Assembly: GCA_903953195.1 (NCBI GenBank)
Contig: CAJBIS010000126.1
Span: 1-6,429 of the forward strand
Length of the DNA: 6,429 nt
Direction of reading: 5' to 3'
Origin: an uncultured Actinomycetes bacterium
GTDB lineage: Bacteria; Actinomycetota; Acidimicrobiia; Acidimicrobiales; Microtrichaceae
Positions 1-6,364 of this stretch are shown here, one piece after another. The notes below the pieces were generated by a model. It ran no database searches and was not told the origin of the DNA. It saw only the letters and a list, made by a program, of their open reading frames with translations. Within the stretch, counting starts at the first letter, position 1; each line of letters begins with the position of its first letter. The position numbers and the translations under genes are program-made.

Positions 1-1133
1 CCACCCAGGTCGTCGGCGAGTCGGTCGACCGACGTCACCGTGATCTCGACACCCTTGGGAGCGGGTGAGCGACGCAACGAACCCGATCGGACGTCGCCGG
101 CATCGACGAAGTTGAGCACGACACCCGAGGAGCCGGCCCGACCGGTCCGTCCCGAGCGGTGCACGTAGGTCTCCTGATCCTCGGGAGCATCGAAGTGCAC
201 GACGCAGGCGAGATCATCGACGTGGATCCCGCGAGCCGCCACATCGGTGGCCACCAGGGCCTCGATGCGGCCCTCGTGCAGTGCTCGCAGCGCCGCAGTG
301 CGCTGGTTCTGGCTCCGACCGCCATGGATGGGCAGCGCCTCGACGCCCTGACGCGACAGCTGTCGCGCCACGCGGTCGGCCCGGTGGCGGGTCCGGCAGA
401 ACACGATCGACGGGCCGGTGGCACGTACCGCGACCGCGGCCCAGTGCAGACGTTCGGTGTCGTCGATGGGGAGCGCGAGGTGACGCGCCAGGTTGCGCTG
501 CGACGGGAGCGCCGCCACGTCGTGGCGTTCCGGATCGCGCTGGTAGCGGTCGATCAACTGACCCACCGGGCCGCCGAGCGTCGCCGAGAACAGCAACGTC
601 TGACGGTTGTTCGGCGTGGCCCCGAGGATGCGACGCAGCGCGGGCAGGAAGCCGACATCGGCCATGCGGTCGGCCTCGTCGACAACGGCGAACCGCACAT
701 CGCCGAGGTGCAGGTCGCCTTGGGCGATCAGGTCCTCGATGCGGCCGGGACAACCCACGACCAGATCGACGCCCTTGCGGAGCTTCTGGCGCTGCGGGTT
801 CATGCCCACACCGCCGAAGATCGCCGCGATGCTGGGACCCTCCCGACCGGCGAGCGGCCGGAGCGCGTCCACGATCTGCGTGGCGAGTTCACGGGTGGGA
901 ACCAGGACGAGCCCGGCCGGACGGCGCGGCGCGCCGACGCCGCAGCGCATGAGCAGCGGCAGTCCGAATGCGAGCGTCTTGCCGGAACCCGTCGGCGCCT
1001 GGGCGGCGACGTCACGGCCGTCGAGCGCACCGGGGATGGTGGCGGCCTGGACCGGGGTCGGTTCGGTGATGCCCTGTTGCGCGAGGTCGCGCGCCAGCGC
1101 GGCCTCGACGCCGAGATCGGCGAAGGTGGTCAT
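1..1133 (-). CDS. DEAD-box ATP-dependent RNA helicase (3' end cut by window edge)
   Basis: This is a superfamily 2 RNA helicase that would unwind RNA duplexes with ATP in the cytoplasm, probably in RNA decay, ribosome assembly or cold adaptation. 377 codons are visible without a stop, and all motifs are present in order: Q motif (F4 to Q29), motif I APTGSGKT (46-53), Ia PTREL (79-83), GG (107-108), Ib CPGR (128-131; TPGR is usual), II DEAD (152-155), III SAT (183-185), IV IVFCRT (243-248), SQxxR (274-278), V ATDVAARG (295-302) and VI HRSGRTGR (325-332). The helicase core is therefore complete, and only the tail after about residue 345 is cut. The ATG at 1133 is preceded by GGAG with 9 nt spacing, and the Q motif follows at once, so the start is firm. 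The tail that would separate RhlE-, DeaD- and CshA-like types is missing, so no symbol is given. Confidence 0.96.
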   Translation of the reverse strand, partial: MTTFADLGVEAALARDLAQQGITEPTPVQAATIPGALDGRDVAAQAPTGSGKTLAFGLPLLMRCGVGAPRRPAGLVLVPTRELATQIVDALRPLAGREGPSIAAIFGGVGMNPQRQKLRKGVDLVVGCPGRIEDLIAQGDLHLGDVRFAVVDEADRMADVGFLPALRRILGATPNNRQTLLFSATLGGPVGQLIDRYQRDPERHDVAALPSQRNLARHLALPIDDTERLHWAAVAVRATGPSIVFCRTRHRADRVARQLSRQGVEALPIHGGRSQNQRTAALRALHEGRIEALVATDVAARGIHVDDLACVVHFDAPEDQETYVHRSGRTGRAGSSGVVLNFVDAGDVRSGSLRRSPAPKGVEITVTSVDRLADDLG

Positions 1134-1142
1134 GTGTCAGTA

Positions 1143-1146
1143 CTCC
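1143..1146 (-). promoter_or_regulatory. Ribosome-binding site of the DEAD-box helicase
   Basis: GGAG on the minus strand, 9 nt upstream of the ATG at 1133. It supports this start codon. The spacing and match are ordinary. It contrasts with the rhamnosidase start upstream, where no such site is visible. Confidence 0.7.
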
Positions 1147-1151
1147 AGTTC

Positions 1152-1169
1152 GCCCGCGACGATGCGGGC
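1152..1169 (-). promoter_or_regulatory. Hairpin in the helicase leader next to its ribosome-binding site
   Basis: A 6-bp G+C-only stem: arms GCCCGC and GCGGGC around a 6-nt loop, written on the minus strand as GCCCGC-ATCGTC-GCGGGC. It ends 5 nt before the GGAG site of the helicase. It is seen directly as an inverted repeat. A role in translation control is only inference. Short GC stems also arise by chance in DNA of this composition. Confidence 0.3.
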
Positions 1170-1263
1170 CTCACGACTCGAAGGAACGCTGTTGGGTTCT
1201 CGAGCTGCAGTGAGAGGAATGCTGCGGTTGCGGCGGAGCCGGCGCAGGACTGCGGACCGAGAC

Positions 1264-1286
1264 GATCGGTGTGTCGACGACCGATC
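1264..1286 (-). repeat. Second inverted repeat in the rhamnosidase-helicase gap
   Basis: 7-bp arms GATCGGT (1264-1270) and ACCGATC (1280-1286) around a 9-nt loop. Its right arm overlaps the left arm of another inverted repeat, CGATCACG (1282-1289) with CGTGATCG (1300-1307). The two stems, and the 9-bp stem at 1293-1314, cannot all form at once. It could be part of a compound terminator, an alternative RNA fold or a binding site; the sequence does not decide. Confidence 0.4.
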
Positions 1287-1292
1287 ACGTCC

Positions 1293-1314
1293 GTTCGGTC
1301 GTGATCGACCGAAC
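1293..1314 (-). terminator. Probable terminator hairpin after the rhamnosidase gene
   Basis: A perfect 9-bp stem, GTTCGGTCG and CGACCGAAC, closed by a 4-nt loop (1302-1305). It begins 26 nt after the rhamnosidase stop codon in the direction of transcription. There is no T-run after it, which is common for terminators in GC-rich actinobacteria but lowers certainty. The stem competes with an overlapping 8-bp stem (1282-1289 with 1300-1307). Confidence 0.5.
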
Positions 1315-1340
1315 CCGGACAGTCTCGCCGGGATCCGACC

Positions 1341-3755
1341 TCAACGCAAGGCATCACCGCGGATGACCGGCACGGGACTGTCGACCTCGACCGTGCCGTC
1401 GTCGTGGGCCTCGATGCTGATGGGCCCGTGCGGCGTCGGCACCGTCGCCCGCGCCCACGACAGTCCGCCCAGCGACGGCGCGACGCGCACGGTCTCGTAA
1501 CCGGGCGACGCGGGTGTGATGCCGAGGGTGTGCACGATCAGGTCGCGCGTCGGCGTGGACGACCAGCCGTGACAGTGCGTTCCACCGGTCCAGCACTCGG
1601 GCCACGTCGTCTCGCCCGCGTCCAGGAACACCTGCCAGTCGCGACACGCGTCCGCGATCAGGTCGGCGCGACCAGCGCGGGCCAGACCGTCGTGCACCAC
1701 GTACCGGAAGAACGGTTCGGCCTCGACCATCTGCTCCTCGGCGTCCCAGTCCGGATCGGGGTACCCCATCACCAGGTGGACGAAGCCGTCGGAGGCGGCC
1801 TCGACGGTGAGCGGGTCCATCACCCACGAGTGCCGGATGAGCCGCGATCGGTCGGTGAGCCGTGCGACCACGGCGTCGAGCCGTTCCGCCGGCACGATCC
1901 CTGCGGCCAGTGCCGCGGCGCCGCCGTGCTGCGCGGCGGCCGGTCGTCGCCGGCCGTCGACGACGTGGTCCACATACACCGATCGCGACCCATCCCAGAA
2001 CGCGTCGAATGCCGAAGCCACTGCATCTCGACGCGCACGCGCCCACGCCGACGTGCCCGCGTTGCCCAGCCAGTCGGCCAGGTCGGCCAGGTCCTCGAGC
2101 GCCCGCGCCCACAGTGCGTTCAGCGTCGACGAACACCCGGAGGAGTAGACGCTCGACCAGTCGAGGAGCACCCAGCCGCTCACGTCGTGCAGCAGTCCGT
2201 CGGCCCCCAGGTACGACTCGAACCAGCGCAGCGTGCGCTCGGCGACGGGCAGCAGCTCGGCCACCAGGTCGCGGTCGCCGGTGTACCGGAAGAGGTTGTG
2301 CACCGAACGCACCCAGTGCAGCGACCAGTCGGGCACGAACGTCCGGTCGTCGGCCGCGAAGTCCGACGACGCCGCCATGGCCAGCATCCCGTCGGGTCGC
2401 GGCTGTGCCGCCAACTGCGGATGCCAGCGCGCCATCGACCAGTCGGGGTTGGCGACCAGGTCCACCATCTGGTGCACGACCGAGTCACCCGTCCACGCCC
2501 GTTGCTCGCGCGTCGGGCAGTCCACGTAGGCGTCGAGCGCGCACAGGTCGACCGTGCGCAGTCCCACCTGCCAGATGTGGTTGAGCAGATCGTCGGAGCA
2601 CTCGAACGAGGCGCCGGACGGACGCGGTCGGTGCCGGTCCGCGATCGCCAGCGTCACGTCGGGGGCGACCGCCGGATCACTCGAACGCACCGACACGTGC
2701 AGGTGCCGCGCCCCGATCACGTCGAGCGACTCGAAGCGTTCGGGCTCGTCACCGCCTGCGCAGACGTACCGCAGGCCCGCGTGCTGGCCGAGCGACACCA
2801 GCGCGCCCGACTCGTCGACGTGTTCGCTGGCGGCGACGTCCACGACGGACCCCGGCGCCGCGCTCACCTCGAGCCGGACCGTGCCGGCGGCGATGTGCCC
2901 CAGGTCGAACGAGGCGCGGTGCACGAGGTCGTCGACACCGGCGACGGCGGCGACCACCAGCGCCTCGTCGGCGTACACCTGCGCGACCGGGTCGTCGACG
3001 AACGGCGCACCGGGGCCGGTGGCCGCGGCGACGAGTTCGGCCGTGTGCACGTCGCCCCCGGGGAACGCGACGCGCACCGGCGGGCGCAACATGCCGAACG
3101 GTTCGCTCGGCGGGCTCGCGTGGCCGTGCGCGCCGGTGTGCACCGGGGTGATCTCCCGGGCGCGGGACCAGTCGGCGTCGTCGAATCCGACGGCGTCCCA
3201 GCCGTGCGGGTACCGCCGTGCGTCGAACGACTCGAGCGGCAGACACGCGACGTCACCGGGCACGGCGACCGGCGACCACGCCACGCCGGGCGCGGCCCGC
3301 CACGATCGGTCGCTGACGATCCACTCGTCGCCGATCAGTGCCTCGACCACCACCGATCCCGCACCGAGCGTGTAGCTCGGTGGGACCGGCGTCCACCACG
3401 AGGTCGCCACCCCGAAGTGGCGGGCCGTGACGGCCAGCACGTTCTCACCGACGCGCAGCGCCGGCGCCAGGTCGACGACGTCGTAGTGCGCCTGACGTGG
3501 ATCCGCACGCACGGGGCCGCGCGCCACCTCGGTGCCGTTGACCCGCAGGACGTAGCGACCATCGGCCCAGATCCGACATGGGGCACTCGCCGGGAGTTCG
3601 CCCAGTTCGAACGATCGGCGCAACAGGACGACGGTGTCGACCGGGTCGGCCAGCACCGGTCGCGTCGCGGTCTCGGTGACGATCGCCGGTCGACCCGACC
3701 AGATCCAACGCCCCGTCCAGTTCGCGCCGAATGGTTCCGGATGTTGCAGCAGCAC
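1341..3755 (-). CDS. GH78 alpha-L-rhamnosidase-type glycoside hydrolase
   Basis: An 804-residue enzyme expected to remove terminal alpha-L-rhamnose from rhamnosylated glycosides by an inverting mechanism. An N-terminal beta-sandwich region of the GH78 type covers about 40-150 (RRSFEL, VLRVNGTEVARG, DVVDLAPALRVGENVLAV). A further beta domain covers about 220-375, the (alpha/alpha)6 catalytic barrel about 385-730, and a C-terminal beta domain 735-800 (GITPASPGYETVRVAP). The hallmark DCPTREQRAWTGD at 412-424 keeps D412, E417 and D424 at the spacing of Asp567, Glu572 and Asp579 in Bacillus sp. GL1 RhaB; E720 in TTWPECW is the likely counterpart of the base Glu841. There is no signal peptide or membrane segment, so it is probably cytoplasmic. 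The start is GTG; an in-frame TGA (the stop of the upstream HTH gene) lies 30 nt before it and no Shine-Dalgarno is seen. Rhamnosidase activity itself is inferred, as GH78 specificities vary. Confidence 0.94.
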   Translation of the reverse strand: MLLQHPEPFGANWTGRWIWSGRPAIVTETATRPVLADPVDTVVLLRRSFELGELPASAPCRIWADGRYVLRVNGTEVARGPVRADPRQAHYDVVDLAPALRVGENVLAVTARHFGVATSWWTPVPPSYTLGAGSVVVEALIGDEWIVSDRSWRAAPGVAWSPVAVPGDVACLPLESFDARRYPHGWDAVGFDDADWSRAREITPVHTGAHGHASPPSEPFGMLRPPVRVAFPGGDVHTAELVAAATGPGAPFVDDPVAQVYADEALVVAAVAGVDDLVHRASFDLGHIAAGTVRLEVSAAPGSVVDVAASEHVDESGALVSLGQHAGLRYVCAGGDEPERFESLDVIGARHLHVSVRSSDPAVAPDVTLAIADRHRPRPSGASFECSDDLLNHIWQVGLRTVDLCALDAYVDCPTREQRAWTGDSVVHQMVDLVANPDWSMARWHPQLAAQPRPDGMLAMAASSDFAADDRTFVPDWSLHWVRSVHNLFRYTGDRDLVAELLPVAERTLRWFESYLGADGLLHDVSGWVLLDWSSVYSSGCSSTLNALWARALEDLADLADWLGNAGTSAWARARRDAVASAFDAFWDGSRSVYVDHVVDGRRRPAAAQHGGAAALAAGIVPAERLDAVVARLTDRSRLIRHSWVMDPLTVEAASDGFVHLVMGYPDPDWDAEEQMVEAEPFFRYVVHDGLARAGRADLIADACRDWQVFLDAGETTWPECWTGGTHCHGWSSTPTRDLIVHTLGITPASPGYETVRVAPSLGGLSWARATVPTPHGPISIEAHDDGTVEVDSPVPVIRGDALR

Positions 3756-3761
3756 GGCCGG

Positions 3762-3767
3762 ACTGTA
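3762..3767 (-). promoter_or_regulatory. Putative -10 box for a leaderless rhamnosidase transcript
   Basis: TACAGT on the minus strand fits the actinobacterial TANNNT -10 consensus and ends 6 nt before the GTG start of the rhamnosidase. That spacing would put the transcription start on or beside the start codon. The absence of a Shine-Dalgarno agrees with a leaderless message. No convincing -35 box is visible upstream. Six-base matches occur by chance, and the gene could also simply be read through from the HTH gene. Confidence 0.35.
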
Positions 3768-3782
3768 GGCGCGGCGAGAAGC

Positions 3783-4232
3783 TCAGGACCCGGCGAGGCG
3801 TTCGATGCGGAGGAGCATCGCAGCGGACGGCGTGACCCGGCCCGTGGCGTAGGTGCTGAGCCGAGACGCGCTGGTGCCGACGAGGGCGGCGAACTGTGCG
3901 GCGGTCCGGCCGGAACGCGTGATCGCGGCCCGCACCCGCTCGGCGACCTCGGCGCGTTCCTGTTCCTCCGCGTCAGTGCGAGCCGCCTCGATCGCCAGCC
4001 GGAACAGCGTCGATGCGGCATCCGGTTCGACGCCGTCGGTCGGTGGGCGGTGGACGTGGTGTTCGATGCGGCGTGCCACCGGACCCCACGGTGACCGGCG
4101 GATCTCGGCGAACAGCGGCTGCCAGTCCGGCACCAGGCCGCGCTCGATCGCCGTCACGATCGCCTCGTACGGCCAGGTCGTCACGTCGTCCGACGGCGAC
4201 GCGTCGACGTTACGGAATCGGAGCGATGTCAC
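3783..4232 (-). CDS. Small XRE-type helix-turn-helix protein coupled to the nucleotidyltransferase gene
   Basis: A 149-residue soluble protein. The C-terminal third (about 96-146) reads as an XRE/Cro-type helix-turn-helix: helix RVRAAITRSG, helix TAAQFAALVG, recognition helix TSASRLSTYATG, then VTPSAAMLLRIERLA. The N-terminal two-thirds is a separate region with WPYEAIVTAIERG (20-32), a Trp at 37 and SPWGPVARRIE (47-57), followed by an acidic, Arg-rich helix; I cannot name this domain. The GTG start at 4232 overlaps the upstream stop as GTGA, and a G-rich GCGGGGC lies just before it, so the two genes are probably translationally coupled. A longer start at 4298 would lie inside the upstream gene and is rejected. 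The likely role is a DNA-binding partner or antitoxin that represses its own operon; this is inferred from context only. Confidence 0.85.
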   Translation of the reverse strand: MTSLRFRNVDASPSDDVTTWPYEAIVTAIERGLVPDWQPLFAEIRRSPWGPVARRIEHHVHRPPTDGVEPDAASTLFRLAIEAARTDAEEQERAEVAERVRAAITRSGRTAAQFAALVGTSASRLSTYATGRVTPSAAMLLRIERLAGS

Positions 4233-4924
4233 CGTGCCCCGCTCAGGTCGAGTGCCAGCGACTGGCACGCGGCGACCACGCTCGACCACTCGTGCCACTT
4301 CGGGTCGAGACCCTTGTACCGCGGGAGCTCGTCGATGACCGCCGGATCGCGCGGTGACGGTTCAGCGAGCGCGAGCACGAGTTCGGTGAGCACCGAGCCG
4401 GTCGTCTGCGAGCGATCGTCGTAGAAGTCGTCCAGGTCGCCGAGGACCGCGACAGCGGCGTCGTGGCCGAGGTGATCGGTGAGCGCCACCACGTCGAGGA
4501 AGTCGCGCACCACGTTGCGTTGCACGACCAGGTACGCCTTCACCCGAAGTGCCTCCGCCGCCGTGGGCACCACCACCGTCTCGCCCGGCGCGACCTCGAC
4601 CTCGCAGGTCTCCAGCGGCCGGGTCCGGCGCATCTGTCGGAGCCCGGCCTCGATGCCGTCGAGCGAACCCAGGATCGTCATCGGTGGTCGCGACGCCCGC
4701 ACCGACGTCGCCCAGCTGTCGCTCGCCTCGACCGCCTCGAGCACCGATGCGTAGCGATCGGTGAGGTCCGACAGCACGTGGCCGTGGTCGAACGACACGC
4801 GGTGGCCGGCGTGCAGCGCCGCCGCGGACCCGCCGACGAGCACGGCGTCCGGGACCAGCTGCTGCAGACGTGATGCGGATCGCAGCACGTCGGCGAGATC
4901 GGGTTGCGGGGCGGCGGCAGGCAC
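4229..4924 (-). CDS. AbiEii-like (DUF1814) nucleotidyltransferase-fold protein
   Basis: A 231-residue soluble protein of the nucleotidyltransferase fold, resembling the AbiEii/AbiGii toxin superfamily. Visible landmarks are the glycine-serine signature VGGSAAALHAGHRVS (30-44), the would-be metal-binding strand F45-D46-H47-G48-H49, TAAEALRVKAYLV (121-133) with K129, and RDFLDVVAL (140-148), which matches the RDxxDL element of AbiEii proteins. The C-terminal part, YKGLDPKWHEW (203-213), I recall from actinobacterial relatives. Family members usually carry Asp-x-Asp where this one has Asp-His-Gly, so catalysis may be altered. The GTG at 4924 is the first start that does not run into the upstream gap, and a TACGAT box sits 8 nt before it. 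The gene is followed directly by an HTH gene, which suggests a toxin-antitoxin or defence pair, though an enzyme with a quite different substrate is possible. Confidence 0.82.
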   Translation of the reverse strand: MPAAAPQPDLADVLRSASRLQQLVPDAVLVGGSAAALHAGHRVSFDHGHVLSDLTDRYASVLEAVEASDSWATSVRASRPPMTILGSLDGIEAGLRQMRRTRPLETCEVEVAPGETVVVPTAAEALRVKAYLVVQRNVVRDFLDVVALTDHLGHDAAVAVLGDLDDFYDDRSQTTGSVLTELVLALAEPSPRDPAVIDELPRYKGLDPKWHEWSSVVAACQSLALDLSGAR

Positions 4925-4932
4925 GTGACGTA

Positions 4933-4938
4933 TCGTAT
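4933..4938 (-). promoter_or_regulatory. Putative -10 box for the nucleotidyltransferase-HTH operon
   Basis: TACGAT on the minus strand matches TANNNT and ends 8 nt before the GTG start at 4924. It lies in a short AT-rich dip (4931-4946) in otherwise GC-rich DNA. The spacing is compatible with a leaderless or nearly leaderless transcript, and no Shine-Dalgarno is seen. No clear -35 hexamer is visible at 16-18 bp spacing. Confidence 0.42.
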
Positions 4939-4944
4939 CTGATA
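4936..4944. promoter_or_regulatory. TATC-T-GATA dyad overlapping the putative -10 box
   Basis: A short dyad of 4-bp arms (TATC and GATA) around one base. A further copy of GTATC lies directly beside it (4930-4934 and 4935-4939 are a tandem GTATC repeat on the plus strand). It overlaps the TACGAT box of the nucleotidyltransferase operon. That is where an autorepressing HTH protein would be expected to bind. The repeat is seen; its use as an operator is a guess. Confidence 0.25.
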
Positions 4945-4973
4945 ACGCCGCAGGCTCACCGGCGCAGCAGACG

Positions 4974-4989
4974 CGCTTCCGCGGAAGCG
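4974..4989 (-). terminator. 16-bp palindrome after the beta-glucosidase gene, likely terminator
   Basis: CGCTTCCG followed by CGGAAGCG is a perfect palindrome. As RNA it gives a 6-bp stem (CGCTTC and GAAGCG) with a CGCG loop. It lies 21 nt after the beta-glucosidase stop and 49 nt before the nucleotidyltransferase start, so it would separate the two transcripts. No T-run follows. Since the DNA palindrome is perfect, a protein binding site is an alternative. Confidence 0.45.
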
Positions 4990-5010
4990 TTCGGTTCCGT
5001 GGACGCCCGG

Positions 5011-6360
5011 TCAGGTCGAGGTGTCGCCCACACCGAGGAAGGACTGGAACCACCGGTACGAGTCCTTGGGGATCCGGCGGAAGTCGTCGTCGTAGTCGAT
5101 GTAGACGAGACCGAACCGGGCCTCGCGTCCGAGCACCCACTCGATGTTGTCGGCGTACGACCACTGGAAGAACCCGTCGACCGGAATGCCCTCGTCGATC
5201 GCGGTGCGCACCGCCTCCAGGTGCGTCCGGGCGTACCAGACGCGCAGGTCGTCGTGGACCGCGCCGTCGACGAGCCGGTCGTTCATGCCGAAGCCCGACT
5301 CGGTGATGACCATGCGGCGACACGCCGGATGGTTCCGGTAGCGGCGCAGGAGCTCGAGCAGTCCGAGCGGCTCCACCGGGATCCCGACCGCGGAGCGGAC
5401 GTTCGCCTCGCTCGACTTCAGGTTCGGCACCGGAAGGCCCCCGATCAGCGGCACCTTCGCCGTCGGCAGCGGCCCGTAGTACTGGACGCCCATGAAGTCG
5501 TAGTCGAAGGCCGCCGCCTCCAGATCACCGTCACGCACGTAGCGGCGCATCGGCCTGAGGAACGGCGAGTCGTCGAACGGGTACCCCAGTCCCCCGGCGG
5601 GATCCAGGAACGCGTCGACGAGCAGCGCCTCGTAACGCCGCTGGGCCCGCCGCTGCGATCCGGTCGCGTCGAACGGCGCGCACAGCGTGAACACGTTCGT
5701 CGTCCCGATGTGCGCGTCGGACCCGAGCGTGGCGCGCAGACGGCGTCCGGCCTCGGCGCACGCCAGGTTCATGTGGTGGAGCGACGCGAGCGCTTCCATC
5801 GGGTGCGGGCCGAGGCGGGTGTGGATGCCGGCGGCGATGTGGCCGATCACCGACAGCGGCTCGTTGAACACCATCCAGTTGGTGACGCGGTCGCCGTAAC
5901 GCTCGGCCACCGCCTCGGCGAACGCTGCGAAGTCCTCGACGATGCCGCGCCGCGCCCATCCGCCCTCACGCTGCAGTTCGAGCGGCAGGTCCCAGTGGTG
6001 CACCGTCAGCCATGGCTCCAGCCCGCGCTCCAGACAGCCGTCGATGAGTCGGTCGTAGAAGTCGCCGCCTGCGGCGTTCCACGGACCGCGACCGTCGCCG
6101 AACACCCGGGGCCAGCTCACCGAGAACCGGTTGGCGTTCACCCCGAGTGCGGCGATCAGGTCCAGGTCCGCGTCGAGACGATGGAACGTGTCGATCGCGT
6201 CGTCGCCCACCCGGCCGCCGCGGATGCGGCCTCGGCGACCGGCCTCGTCCCACACCGACGGCCGCTTCCCGTCGACGTCCCACGCGCCCTCGATCTGGTA
6301 GGCGGCCGACGCCACACCCCACGTGAACTCGGCCCCGAAGTCACTGCGATCCACCGTCAC
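5011..6360 (-). CDS. GH1 beta-glucosidase
   Basis: A 449-residue enzyme, the usual length for family GH1, that hydrolyses beta-D-glucosides (or related beta-glycosides) with retention. The N-terminal GH1 signature FTWGVASAAYQIEGA is at 12-26, with Q22 for sugar binding. HHWDLP is at 121-126, and NEP at 166-168 contains the acid/base E167. ITESG at 352-356 contains the nucleophile E354, and WSYADNIEW (400-408) matches the usual WSxxDNxEW. The stretch after it (GREARFGLVYID) resembles plain glucosidases rather than 6-phospho-glycosidases. No signal peptide is present, so it is probably cytoplasmic. The GTG at 6360 is chosen because GGGGGA lies just upstream and the GH1 fold begins about ten residues later. 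The frame stays open to the window edge, so a start further upstream cannot be excluded, but the extra residues look like non-coding readthrough. Confidence 0.96.
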   Translation of the reverse strand: MTVDRSDFGAEFTWGVASAAYQIEGAWDVDGKRPSVWDEAGRRGRIRGGRVGDDAIDTFHRLDADLDLIAALGVNANRFSVSWPRVFGDGRGPWNAAGGDFYDRLIDGCLERGLEPWLTVHHWDLPLELQREGGWARRGIVEDFAAFAEAVAERYGDRVTNWMVFNEPLSVIGHIAAGIHTRLGPHPMEALASLHHMNLACAEAGRRLRATLGSDAHIGTTNVFTLCAPFDATGSQRRAQRRYEALLVDAFLDPAGGLGYPFDDSPFLRPMRRYVRDGDLEAAAFDYDFMGVQYYGPLPTAKVPLIGGLPVPNLKSSEANVRSAVGIPVEPLGLLELLRRYRNHPACRRMVITESGFGMNDRLVDGAVHDDLRVWYARTHLEAVRTAIDEGIPVDGFFQWSYADNIEWVLGREARFGLVYIDYDDDFRRIPKDSYRWFQSFLGVGDTST

Positions 6361-6364
6361 GACA

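Noticed and set aside
159..1304. 381-codon open frame on the plus strand
   Set aside because: It is antisense to the DEAD-box helicase, whose motifs are intact in the opposite strand.
1130..1357. 75-codon minus-strand frame ending in an ATGA overlap with the helicase start
   Set aside because: The overlap is attractive, but the frame begins inside the end of the rhamnosidase gene, spans all the inverted repeats, and shows no ribosome-binding site or recognisable sequence.
2073..2090. Tandem 9-bp repeat GTCGGCCAG in the rhamnosidase gene
   Set aside because: It is in frame and encodes Leu-Ala-Asp twice in a helix. It is ordinary codon repetition rather than a mobile or regulatory element.
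1404..4094. 896-codon open frame on the plus strand
   Set aside because: It is antisense to the rhamnosidase and HTH genes. The product is rich in Arg, His and Val with no motif, as expected for an antisense frame of high-GC3 coding DNA.
4229..5323. Long start for the nucleotidyltransferase (364 codons)
   Set aside because: It would overlap the beta-glucosidase by about 310 nt and cross the palindrome and putative promoter. Recognisable protein begins only after 4924.
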